Of a stretch of DNA of 24,276 nucleotides, positions 10,701 to 17,213 are shown piece by piece. How positions within the stretch are numbered: position 1 is the stretch's first letter; each line of letters opens with the position of its first letter. The DNA is taken from positions 1-24,276 of the IMG/VR virus record IMGVR_UViG_3300024323_000061; one strand, given 5' to 3'. The notes under the pieces are model-generated. The model saw nothing but the letters and a program-made list of their open reading frames with translations, was not told where the DNA came from and did not search any database. Source of the stretch: a virus. Made by a program: the position numbers and the translations under genes.

Positions 10701-12066
10701 TCGCGATAGCCGACCCGGCTGTGCTCGACTGGGAACCCGGGTTGGTGACGGTGACAGTGTTGCCGGTCTGCCCGTTCGGGAACACATCGATGCTGACCGC
10801 AGTGTTCGCAGGGACCGTGTAGGAAATCGTCCCGCCGGAGAACCCTGCGTTGTGCACATCCTCCGTGATGGCACCGGGCGGGTTACCCGCGTTCTGCGTC
10901 TTCCAGACGTTGTACGTGCCGCTGGTGACCCCGCCGGTCAGCGTGATGCCGATGGAGAGCGCCTGGCTGGACCCGGACTTGTTGACGATGACGATCTTGT
11001 TGCTGTCCGACGCGTAAACGGACAGCGTGCCGAAAGCCAGCGTCGTGGAAGCGGACACGAAATGCGCGCCGTACTTCTTGAACTGGCCGTTCATCCCGCA
11101 CCAGATGCCGAGACCCCAGTATGCCGGGAATTTCGTGTACTTCCCGCCAGGCATGTTGTTCTGGTTGGAACCGTCATTCATCATGCCGAGCGCGCCGTTG
11201 GCGTCCGAGTACATCGTCGCGTGCCCGCCGGCGCTCAGCGCCATCCCGATGTTGTCAGCGATGAAACACGTGTTAGTAGCCGAGTAAAACGTGTTGTCAT
11301 TGTTGTAGGACGAATGCCAGTTGAATTCCTCAATGCCATAGTGAATGCCAGCCTTGTAACTAGGCATGTCATTCTTCATGTGGTTGTACAGCTGCCGCCC
11401 GGTCGGGTACGCGGAACCCGTCGAGTCGTCAGTGTTCGCCCCGTCGTACGCGTGGTAGGACATCGTGCCGATATTGGCTACGCCTGCCGACCACTGCAAA
11501 AGCGGCGCATCCCAGTGTCCCGCAGTCGGGATGCCGATGTTGATCGTCGGATCAGCCGTGTGCATCGCCGCGAGCGTTGCCGACGCTGATCCCTGACCGC
11601 TGCCGGACTGGTAAATGCCGGTGCCGCCGCTGAACTCCGGCTCATTCCCGATCGACCAGTACTGAATGCGCCCGCCATGCTGACCGCCGTTGTCATTGAA
11701 AAAATGAACAAGCGACCCGCCGTCAGCAGGCTGGAAGTTATTGTCCGCCGTGTTCCCGTTGAATGACACCAGCGGGATCGCGCCCATGTTCTTCACCGCG
11801 TTCAGTAGCCCGCTGGCCGCGCTCCCCCCGGAGCCCTGCTGTCCGGGGCTGCCGCCCGCACCGTAACTCGGATTGCCGTTGTACCAGGCCAGCGAGAAAC
11901 GAATGTGCCCCACCCCGAGCGCCGCCAGCGCCGCATTCCATGTGTTATCGCTGACAATGGCGACAATTCCGCCGTTGTTAAGGAACTCTGAACACACGAA
12001 ACCCGCCCCTAGCGGGTCCGTCGTCGCGACGTTCTGCGTGAAGTTGACAGTGACGTTATTCGCCAT
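4723..12066 (-). CDS. Giant tail-tip/hub protein: glycoside hydrolase, Ig-like and lectin-like modules fused to a tail-hub core
   Basis: This 2447-residue protein starts at ATG 12066 with AGGAT upstream. Residues 1-340 look like a clan-A TIM-barrel glycoside hydrolase, GH39/GH5-like: YWSIGNEPEF supplies the acid/base candidate E142, and GIEEFNWHSSY the nucleophile candidate E247 (or E246). A beta-sandwich follows at 340-432. Two putative-Ig (He_PIG-like) repeats lie at 436-525 and 528-615 (GLPTGLSI, GLPTSLSI). Three related concanavalin-like modules lie at about 621-845, 848-1070 and 1092-1315, each with GRVYVYM/GRAYIFM-type strands. A distinct beta domain covers 1368-1583. Residues 1590-1680 and 2180-2447 resemble the hub-type minor tail protein of actinobacteriophages. 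Between them lie a CBM4/9-like jelly roll (1681-1832) and a LamG-like domain (1990-2160). It probably acts at the tail tip, binding and cutting a surface polysaccharide. Domain names rest on pattern recognition; substrate unknown. Confidence 0.85.
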   Translation of the reverse strand: MANNVTVNFTQNVATTDPLGAGFVCSEFLNNGGIVAIVSDNTWNAALAALGVGHIRFSLAWYNGNPSYGAGGSPGQQGSGGSAASGLLNAVKNMGAIPLVSFNGNTADNNFQPADGGSLVHFFNDNGGQHGGRIQYWSIGNEPEFSGGTGIYQSGSGQGSASATLAAMHTADPTINIGIPTAGHWDAPLLQWSAGVANIGTMSYHAYDGANTDDSTGSAYPTGRQLYNHMKNDMPSYKAGIHYGIEEFNWHSSYNNDNTFYSATNTCFIADNIGMALSAGGHATMYSDANGALGMMNDGSNQNNMPGGKYTKFPAYWGLGIWCGMNGQFKKYGAHFVSASTTLAFGTLSVYASDSNKIVIVNKSGSSQALSIGITLTGGVTSGTYNVWKTQNAGNPPGAITEDVHNAGFSGGTISYTVPANTAVSIDVFPNGQTGNTVTVTNPGSQSSTAGSAIATLQINATDSAAGQTLTYSSNGLPTGLSISSTTGQITGTPTTQGVYTPTITATDTTSAAGSTSFTWTINPASGNTVTVANPGSQTGVVSTAASLQMTATDSASGQTFTWTSSGLPTSLSINASSGLISGTPTVAGTFNCTVTATDGTSAAGRASFTWVISPSGGPGTTTLLSNDFNEGTNGTGITTGNSGGGVGENAFDSVTTTNSATAVYSNVAAIHSGLSGAFTTSGVAGVAMVTWAASLGSQTTIYGRVYVYMQAYPAADDNIVEFRNSGTFGGGVMIATSGQLRTQNASSGEVGGGPILPLNQWTRVEFKLVCGSAGAASLNLNYYSSADSVTITQSVIDTAGAFGSGGSINTINYGRTSNHASQPAVYLGGLNVNLQGYPGPASSAAFLVNNCDITPPAGGQTVTVALSGTAVTNAFDGVTTIQDPNPNGLIFPGYFSQSAHGTSMIAFTTFNAGLCNVFWSTQLGYQTVVYGRAYIFMTAWPTSDDTVVQFLSNGAFGGGVMITAAGALMTQNTSGGRSSVGVTVPVGSWFRVEWQVVCGPTGTASLTVNYYLSMDSTTITATFTDTSGPYGVGAAISQVSFGWNTALANQHVMYMDDLGLSTTGYMGPAGHPVTGALVLQTPAFSTSNSATDTNTFYYNTFEGGTNTTTITTGNSGGASGRAFDVATVANGSLTFSSTQAAHGSLAMAASTTAGSGTAFVGWTTIPATLTSYGRVYVYLTGLPAVVDANVQLRGTSASNAGNIQIDTGGHLVLQNPSFTTIFTFTTALSTNTWYRIEWYLLAGTAGNGSFTISYYAGDSLSVIESHTDATSAWGGTGGVAEVEFGWTHSHPSQPLMYMDDIALSPSNFLGPAGKSSSGSMGIQPFMFSSNAADRLTSETATGTYVMQPLALSGRAATGAQPFVYSFVSGNVINDYGLDDVPYTISSTGTTTGLVAFIGWNVSPFSAATAPGKAPAVNVSDSAGNLWRQIGITPAQGVSRSSIWFCDNPRQVSWVSVALTGWAYATSYTIAEVHNLPGSFGTPVIDFVQTTVSTAGVAALTIPAGTATTSDLVFGVLSTGGGGGALTVPSGWSGIAAAGGALSAQATTYSMYIPNNAAGGVPFAPTWANTVPASGLIVGLKLTAAAPLQTNPNYPLVTVEAAFGATPGDWTQSVDYTWDITGLTWTDISTRVIGDKGQGRIKITRGRQYEISQEETGELTLTLDNHDGAFTYGNTASPYWSNALNPNMSFGLGTTGWTANNNSVMAPSTAFAHSGTTSMQVTPDGVTSNPFISSQLIRLNSGIVTASFWVYIPLGWSTTQVSVDWYNASQVFISTTSASKSVPAGVWTQVTLVNTQAPSTAVFARVDAKLSGLPSAATVFYVDECAILNGSNLVSTNCVVPNVPVRVTAWWNGTQYPVAFGYVERWPQEWPDMPQWGFSTLVATDAYGPLASTSLSSAVEGDIRKDSPYAYFATDEQYSFTTQSLDPIKAPLDANGLIAVNKAPGNNRVGAYRDGSDQPATTGQALNLLGDSDTVMGASTYIAPETNTNGPGMFYFDPNIPTNTTGMTLEFWFTWGGTTLASTTLLNAWAGPSSFFAAAPQIGTVGGVITVGINTGSNTAKATGLYVNGTEIGAALHFNQNTFAPQHFVLVSGPTGLYAQSLSCYLNGVGVGVSNGIATHPLIRAITLGPARFSYDVSDLCVYNGFNFAAGHLAIYPYELTPAQISNHFASGFYGSGYIPAPGRFAQVLTWGLLGLKRGGTAWYGTYGTVENTFMSEAYSYEGSTGADVMQQLTQTEGGRCFTQANGSLVYVIRWARYNQPVVATFGDNGTTELPLMQDSTFSVDNSFIYNTVNATQNRGPDQTFFYQVADHTSQTNYFNRSGLEIQSFALTPFDVNDVVNWSVAKYQQPVQRSQVLSINVAAGQGKFPTLFPTILGLELNQTVTVNRRPVGGAVLSVTGAIQEIQHDIGPSQWTTKYQISPVYPENQALIADQSGQNTPGTQSLSW

Positions 12067-12082
12067 TACGCGATCCTAAAGA

Positions 12083-12487
12083 TTACGGCTGAGCCTGGGT
12101 CACGACGAAAGAGGAAACCGAAACGGTGTCGCCAGCGGAAATTGATGTCGTGTTGAAGTTCAGCTCAGCAGCGGACGTAGCGCATGCACCCGTGGAAACC
12201 ACTGTCGCGTTATCCGACTTGAACAACGCGAAATAGCCGGCGGTGCCGGTCGCGCCTGCGGTCGCCGCAGTGATCGTGTTCGCTGTCATCGACCCGCCTG
12301 ACCCGGCTGCACCCGCAGTCTGGAAAGCGGTAGCGCTCATCGACAGGGACGCCAGCAGCGTCCCCGTCACCCCTGCGTCCACAGCAGGCTGCGCACCCGT
12401 GTAAACCTTCAGGAACCCTGAATTCATCAGCGCCCCGTAAGCATTCAGCGCAGTCGTGATCCCGGTATCGTAAATATGCGAAGTCAT
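12083..12487 (-). CDS. Small virion protein between tape measure and tail-tip protein
   Basis: This 134-residue protein starts at ATG 12487, nine bases after the tape measure stop, with GGAGAGAGA between them as ribosome binding site. It begins MTSHIYDTGITTALNAYGAL and is rich in Ala, Gly, Thr and Ser with alternating beta-strand patterns (LKVYTGAQPAVDAG, YFALFKSDNATVV). Actinobacteriophages and related siphoviruses commonly encode small beta-rich virion proteins of this kind near the tape measure or hub genes. Its exact place in the tail is not readable from sequence. Confidence is high that it is a gene and low on its role. Confidence 0.7.
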   Translation of the reverse strand: MTSHIYDTGITTALNAYGALMNSGFLKVYTGAQPAVDAGVTGTLLASLSMSATAFQTAGAAGSGGSMTANTITAATAGATGTAGYFALFKSDNATVVSTGACATSAAELNFNTTSISAGDTVSVSSFVVTQAQP

Positions 12488-12496
12488 TCTCTCTCC

Positions 12497-15400
12497 TTAA
12501 AGCGGGCTCCAGCCGCCGTTAACACGCCCGCTGTTGCGCAAGTTATAACGAACGGTCTGCACCTGCAGGCGGTCCCACAGGTTGTCCATGGCAAGGTCAC
12601 CATGCAGGTGCACCTCAACACCGCCATTGCCCCCGGCACCCGGAGGAGTGACCATTTCCGGTTTCCCGGTGCCGTTATAGGCAAGCGTCAGCCCTGGCAT
12701 CAGGTAACCGCCGCTGTCATAGCCGATGTACTTCCCGCCCCTGTCAAGGCTCAGGATGCCGGGAACGTTGAACACCGTCCCGTACCGCGCCTCGATATAC
12801 CGGATAGCCGCAGCGATGTTCGCAACCGGATCGTAAATATTGAAACTGGTCCCCGCCTGGTGATTCCCCAGGAACGTGCTCATGATGACCTGCATGATCC
12901 CGCGAGACGGATCTCCGGCAGCAGCATTAGAGTCGGACAGGTTAATCGCGTTCGGGTTCTGCCCTGACTCATAGAAAGCAATGGTCAGCAGGTCAGGCAG
13001 CCAGGACTGCGGGACACCCGTCAGCGACATTGCCTTAGCCATCCATGCCATCACTGACCCTGACGGATGCCCCGGAACTGAAATCCCGTTCGCTACCGCC
13101 TGCGCCTGGGACACCTGGTTCTTGAAGAAGGAAACCACTGACTTCATCTCAGCGGCCATCGCTTGTGAAACGAAATTAGATGCGTTGTACGCGGTGAATT
13201 CCTCCGGTCCCGCAGGACCCACGAACCCGCCCGCAGCGAACCCCGGAACGCCCTTGCTGCGCATCAGCGGCGCGACCATGTTCGTCAGGTGCTTCGGCAC
13301 CACTGTCTCCCCGGGTTCCAGCAGCGCCGGCACTGAGTCCCCGCCTCCGAAGCCGGGAATCCGGCCGCCTCTCGCCATTCCCGCGAAGTGCAGCAGCGCG
13401 TTCTTCTGCCCCGCAGGGATCGCCAGTCCCGCGATCGTCGCGACGACACCGCCCGAACCGCTGGCATGCGCGGTGATGTTCGTGTTCACGTTCTTCGGCA
13501 CATGCGACAGTGCGGGAATCAGGTTGTTCCAGATCTGCGCGGCGAGATGCTCCGTCTTCCCCTTCGCGTCATCGAAATTGTTGCTCAAGTGGTGCACCGG
13601 AGGCTCAGTCTGGCTGAACGCGCCGGTCAGTTCCTGCTCAATCTGCTTGACCTCAACAGCCTTGAACCCGTAATGCTCCAGCGCCTTGGTCAGCGCATCC
13701 TGGGCGCTCTGCGTCTGCGGTGCCTTCGCCCCGTACTGGGACAGCGCATTCGTGTAGTTCTGCGTCAGGCCCGTGATGTTCGACGTGGATATCCCCGCCT
13801 GCGCGATGGCGTTCAGCACATCCGTCTGGAGCGTGGACGCGAACGTCCGTGCCACCTGCGTCACGTTCGACAGTTTCTGGGTGAGCGAGTCGATCATCCC
13901 GGAGAACTTGTCCGATGACGTGGCGTTCTTGTCCACCCAGTCTTTCAGCGCCTGGAACCCGCCGACAGCAGGCCCGCCTGCCTCCTGCGCCAGCGCGGAC
14001 ACCTCCGCCAGCGCCGCCTTCGACTTCGACGCGTACGGCAGCAGCTCCGCGACCACCGTCGCGACCGCCTCCGTGTACTGCTTCTGCGACAGCACCCCCG
14101 CCACCGATGCGACACGGAAATTGTCAAGCAGCGTGTTCGCCTGGGTGACAGACTGGTTGAATGACTGCCAGATCTGCGCGGACGACCCGCTGAACTTCGT
14201 CAGCGCCTGCGCGATCTGGCTGACAGTCAGCTGAGTGCCCTGCGCTGTCGTGGAGAACGCCGCGATCTTCCCGCCGACGGTCGGCGCGATGTTGCCGAGC
14301 TGCTGGAAGTCCAGCAGCAGCTGCGAGTAAGCGCCGGTGAGGCTGGTGGACAGGCCGATGAAGTAATCCCAGGCGCTGTTCACCTTCCCCACCTGGGAAG
14401 CCTGAATGCCAGCCTGCACATTGAGCGCGTTGATCGTGTTGTTCAGCGCACCGCCGGTCAGGTCCATCTTCTGGTAGCCGAGGAGCAGCGCCTGAATCTG
14501 GAGCTGCGCTTGCTGCGCCGCCTTCGACTGGCCGACGAACCCGTTGACCAGCTTCACCCCGGCCATGTCCGCCAGTGCCAGCGCATTCGCGTACGTCACG
14601 TGGTACGTCTTCGCGATGGCGTCAGCACCCTGGATGACAGTGAAGTTCTGGGTAGCGAGCTTCTGCTGCTCGTTCGTCAGTTCCTCCACAGCGCCGCGAG
14701 CCTGGTTGACTGCCGAAGTGTGGAGTGCCATGCGGGCTGTGCCGGTCAGCATTTCAGTCGAAACGCTCCTCGTGGCGGTGCTCAGGTTCCGCTGGGCACC
14801 CGCGAGCGCGTTCGATGTTTCCGCCATGCCCTGGGAGATACGGTTCATCACCGTCAGGTTGGTCGCGGCGGTGACCGCACTGTTAATGCTGCTGACCAGC
14901 TGGTCAGTGGCGTTCTTAGTGTGCATCATCCAGATAGCGAGAGCTGTCAGGCCCAGCACGCCCAGAGCAATCGCAGCACCCCACGGGCCGGACATGAAGT
15001 CAGCTGCCGCACCCAGCGCACCGACCATCTTCGTGGCCGCCGCATCCGTCTTGGCACCCAGCACGCCGATCTTCTCGCCCATCGCGACGAAGTTGATGAT
15101 CGCGCTGCCAACGCCGGTGATGATGTTCGCGACCATCATCCCGAAGTTCATCCCGATCTTCGCGAACACCGGGATGCCCAGCGTCCCGACCAGGGCAATA
15201 GCCCGTCCGATCATTGAGAAGATCCCCGCGAGCACCCCGGACCAGCGGTACAGCTCCTCAATCACCATGATCACGTAAATCAGCGCCGGGGGCAGCTGGG
15301 ACACCCACTTGATCAGCTGGGTGAACATGTCGATCAGCCGCAGCACGATCTCCGCAGCACCCGGCATCGCCGCCGCGAAGTTAAGGATCGCATGCCCCAG

Positions 15401-16615
15401 GTTCCCGAAGATCTGCCCGAACTCACGCAGGTCCGTCATTGAATTCGCCAGCAGGCTGTTCAGCGCACCCATGTTGCTGGACAGCTCAACAACAACCTTC
15501 GCGCCGAACTGGTCCAGCATGTGCGTAACATCCAGGCCCAGCTGAGCGAACGGGGAAAGCCCCTGGGAGTTCAGCTTCCCCATCGCCGCGTTAGCACCGA
15601 GGATCGCCTCGCCGAGCAGCTCGTACGCACCCGGGTTCGCCATGTTCTGCGCAAGCTGAAGCGAATGCCCCAACCCCAGCACATCACCGGCCGTCTTCCC
15701 GAAAATGCCGCCCATCGCCTCAGTGGCCGTCTTCACGGCGACGATCTGCGGGACAACTTTCTCCGCAAGCCCCTGGTAAAGCACCGCCGCTGCGGCCCCG
15801 GCTGCGTACATGGCAGGGATGAACACGGCCAGGAACTCGAACACGCCCATTACGATCAAGTGCAGCGCCTGCGCGGACAACCCGAAGATGACCGCCGCGC
15901 CGCCCATCCCGAACGCGGCAGCTCCCGTCGGGATGACCATCGCGCCTATGGAACTGCCAGCCTGCTTTGCCGCTGTGGCCAGGGCAAGCATCGCGAGACC
16001 GCCGCCGTCCGACGCCCGCTTCACTTCCCCGACAACGCCGGGCATGTCCTTGAGGACGCCTTTCTGCCACTCCAGGGTTTCCCCCGCCGCACGGGTACGG
16101 GCAGCCATGGCCAGTTCAGACTCGCCCATCCTGGCGATGACGTCATCGATCTCCGCCATCGCAGCTTCTTCTTCTCGCAGCTGCGAGGCGTACACCCCTG
16201 CCTGCCTGCCCGCATCTGCCTCCGCACGGGCAATGTCTTCCAGCTCCAGGCCCATCGCGTAGATAGCCTCAGCGACCCGGTTCGCATCCCTGATCTGCCC
16301 CGCAGTTGCAGTACGCAGTTCCGTCTGCGCCGCAGCTGCATCCCGCGCAGCTTCCGCCTCAGCGTGAAGCGCACGACTGATCCGGATAATCTCATCAGCT
16401 GCGTCAGAGCCCCCGCCGGCGGTCGTCACCGTTTCCACAACCTGCTGCACCGAAGCGACGTCCGGGGCGTTACCCTCAGTCGTAATCCGGTAAATAACAT
16501 TGACGACCTTGGTGTCAGGAAGAGAGTTGATCGCGGTGCGCAGCTCAGCGATCCTGTCAATGTCTTCCCGGATCGCCGAAGCGAGACGATCAGCCTGGTC
16601 AATCATCTCCTGCAA
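12497..16615 (-). CDS. Tape measure protein with C-terminal lytic transglycosylase domain
   Basis: The protein has 1372 residues from TTG 16615. At about 0.15 nm per residue this predicts a tail near 200 nm. The N-terminus is alpha-helical and coiled coil. Hydrophobic stretches lie at about 215-300, 440-515 and 545-567, as in tape measures that insert in the host membrane. Residues 1189-1290 form an SLT-type lysozyme fold: FYESGQNPNAI with catalytic Glu candidate E1216, GDPSRGIMQVIMSTF, and NIYDPVANIAAAIRYIEARYG. This would open peptidoglycan during DNA entry. The start is doubtful: the TTG has no good ribosome binding site, and the frame stays open upstream to the TGA of the previous gene at 16693-16691 with coding-like sequence (SESFDADASGFLSALQ), but no ATG, GTG or TTG. 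The true start may be a rare codon, or a sequence error may hide it. Confidence 0.92.
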   Translation of the reverse strand: MQEMIDQADRLASAIREDIDRIAELRTAINSLPDTKVVNVIYRITTEGNAPDVASVQQVVETVTTAGGGSDAADEIIRISRALHAEAEAARDAAAAQTELRTATAGQIRDANRVAEAIYAMGLELEDIARAEADAGRQAGVYASQLREEEAAMAEIDDVIARMGESELAMAARTRAAGETLEWQKGVLKDMPGVVGEVKRASDGGGLAMLALATAAKQAGSSIGAMVIPTGAAAFGMGGAAVIFGLSAQALHLIVMGVFEFLAVFIPAMYAAGAAAAVLYQGLAEKVVPQIVAVKTATEAMGGIFGKTAGDVLGLGHSLQLAQNMANPGAYELLGEAILGANAAMGKLNSQGLSPFAQLGLDVTHMLDQFGAKVVVELSSNMGALNSLLANSMTDLREFGQIFGNLGHAILNFAAAMPGAAEIVLRLIDMFTQLIKWVSQLPPALIYVIMVIEELYRWSGVLAGIFSMIGRAIALVGTLGIPVFAKIGMNFGMMVANIITGVGSAIINFVAMGEKIGVLGAKTDAAATKMVGALGAAADFMSGPWGAAIALGVLGLTALAIWMMHTKNATDQLVSSINSAVTAATNLTVMNRISQGMAETSNALAGAQRNLSTATRSVSTEMLTGTARMALHTSAVNQARGAVEELTNEQQKLATQNFTVIQGADAIAKTYHVTYANALALADMAGVKLVNGFVGQSKAAQQAQLQIQALLLGYQKMDLTGGALNNTINALNVQAGIQASQVGKVNSAWDYFIGLSTSLTGAYSQLLLDFQQLGNIAPTVGGKIAAFSTTAQGTQLTVSQIAQALTKFSGSSAQIWQSFNQSVTQANTLLDNFRVASVAGVLSQKQYTEAVATVVAELLPYASKSKAALAEVSALAQEAGGPAVGGFQALKDWVDKNATSSDKFSGMIDSLTQKLSNVTQVARTFASTLQTDVLNAIAQAGISTSNITGLTQNYTNALSQYGAKAPQTQSAQDALTKALEHYGFKAVEVKQIEQELTGAFSQTEPPVHHLSNNFDDAKGKTEHLAAQIWNNLIPALSHVPKNVNTNITAHASGSGGVVATIAGLAIPAGQKNALLHFAGMARGGRIPGFGGGDSVPALLEPGETVVPKHLTNMVAPLMRSKGVPGFAAGGFVGPAGPEEFTAYNASNFVSQAMAAEMKSVVSFFKNQVSQAQAVANGISVPGHPSGSVMAWMAKAMSLTGVPQSWLPDLLTIAFYESGQNPNAINLSDSNAAAGDPSRGIMQVIMSTFLGNHQAGTSFNIYDPVANIAAAIRYIEARYGTVFNVPGILSLDRGGKYIGYDSGGYLMPGLTLAYNGTGKPEMVTPPGAGGNGGVEVHLHGDLAMDNLWDRLQVQTVRYNLRNSGRVNGGWSPL

Positions 16616-16690
16616 AGCAGAAAGAAAACCAGACGCATCAGCATCAAATGACTCGCTAACCGGGGGCAGATCAGGCGCACCAACACCTCC

Positions 16691-17182
16691 TCACGCAGTG
16701 AAAAAACCACGGATCTCACGGTAAAACGCATCAGCAGCCGCCCGGGAAAGCGACCCGTCCTGGATCATCTGCACCACCGTCGGCTCAAAATACGGGTGCG
16801 CCGGAACGTAAACCTGCTTCATCCACCACGAACCCCGGCTGTTCACCCAGTGCATGTACGCGCTTGTCCTCGCCCGCGCGAACCCGCCGAACTCCTGCAT
16901 CGCCGCGTACCTCGCATACGCCCCCACATACGCTGTCGCCAGCACCGAACCTTTAGCCGGCGTCATCCGCACGGACCGGGCCAGCTCCCCCGACGCATAC
17001 GCAGGCGGCCGGCCCGCCATCGCCTTCCAGAACAGACCCGGAGGGTGAACCGTCTGCCGCAAAGTGACACTAACCACACGATCCTGGAAAGCACCCGCCA
17101 TCGCATTCGCCGCCGGAGCCGCACCACCCGCAGCAGCATCTTTCAGTGCACGCAAATAGGCGGGGAGGGATGCAGTATCCAT
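16691..17182 (-). CDS. HK97-gp10-like tail/neck morphogenesis protein
   Basis: This 163-residue protein starts at ATG 17182 with GGGGAGGG upstream. The central part (PPAYASGELARSVRMTPAKG, then ATAYVGAYARYAAMQEFGG), followed by HPYFEPTVVQMIQDG near the end, matches the pattern of HK97-gp10/phage virion morphogenesis proteins: a Gly-x-Leu-x-x-Ser segment, a tyrosine-rich strand ending in a Glu-Phe-Gly-Gly turn, and a proline-containing C-terminal helix. These proteins normally sit just before the tail terminator, near the connector; here the gene lies after the glycosyltransferase and just before the tape measure. Its ribosome binding site is inside a strong hairpin. Its stop is in the same frame as the tape measure gene. 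Confidence 0.72.
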   Translation of the reverse strand: MDTASLPAYLRALKDAAAGGAAPAANAMAGAFQDRVVSVTLRQTVHPPGLFWKAMAGRPPAYASGELARSVRMTPAKGSVLATAYVGAYARYAAMQEFGGFARARTSAYMHWVNSRGSWWMKQVYVPAHPYFEPTVVQMIQDGSLSRAAADAFYREIRGFFTA

Positions 17183-17202
17183 GCATACCCTCCCCGCCTA
17201 TT
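17155..17202 (-). promoter_or_regulatory. Hairpin burying the ribosome binding site and start of the gp10-like gene
   Basis: A perfect 15-base inverted repeat pairs 17155-17169 with 17188-17202 (AATAGGCGGGGAGGG and its complement). Five more pairs (ATGCA with TGCAT) form inside after one bulged base, leaving a seven-base loop. In the minus-strand mRNA the 5' arm contains the GGGGAGGG ribosome binding site; the ATG is at the stem-loop boundary, and the 3' arm is codons 5-9 of the gene. There is no T-run after the hairpin on either strand, so it is not a normal intrinsic terminator. The glycosyltransferase stop is 11 bases before the stem, so terminating ribosomes could open it. Confidence 0.7.
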
Positions 17203-17213
17203 AAAAACTCTTG

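Noticed and set aside
15521-16651. Long plus-strand frame of 376 codons opposite the tape measure
   Set aside because: Arg/His/Pro-rich shadow of a strongly supported minus-strand gene; no ribosome binding site or family pattern.
16605-16679. 25-codon frame from GTG 16679 after AGGAGG
   Set aside because: Good spacing, but it overlaps the in-frame tape measure N-terminus and has no recognisable product; kept only as part of the start-site puzzle.
16697-16705. T TTT TTC in-phase heptamer near the end of the gp10-like gene
   Set aside because: A -1 shift there adds only nine residues before a stop and does not reach the tape measure frame; likely coincidence.
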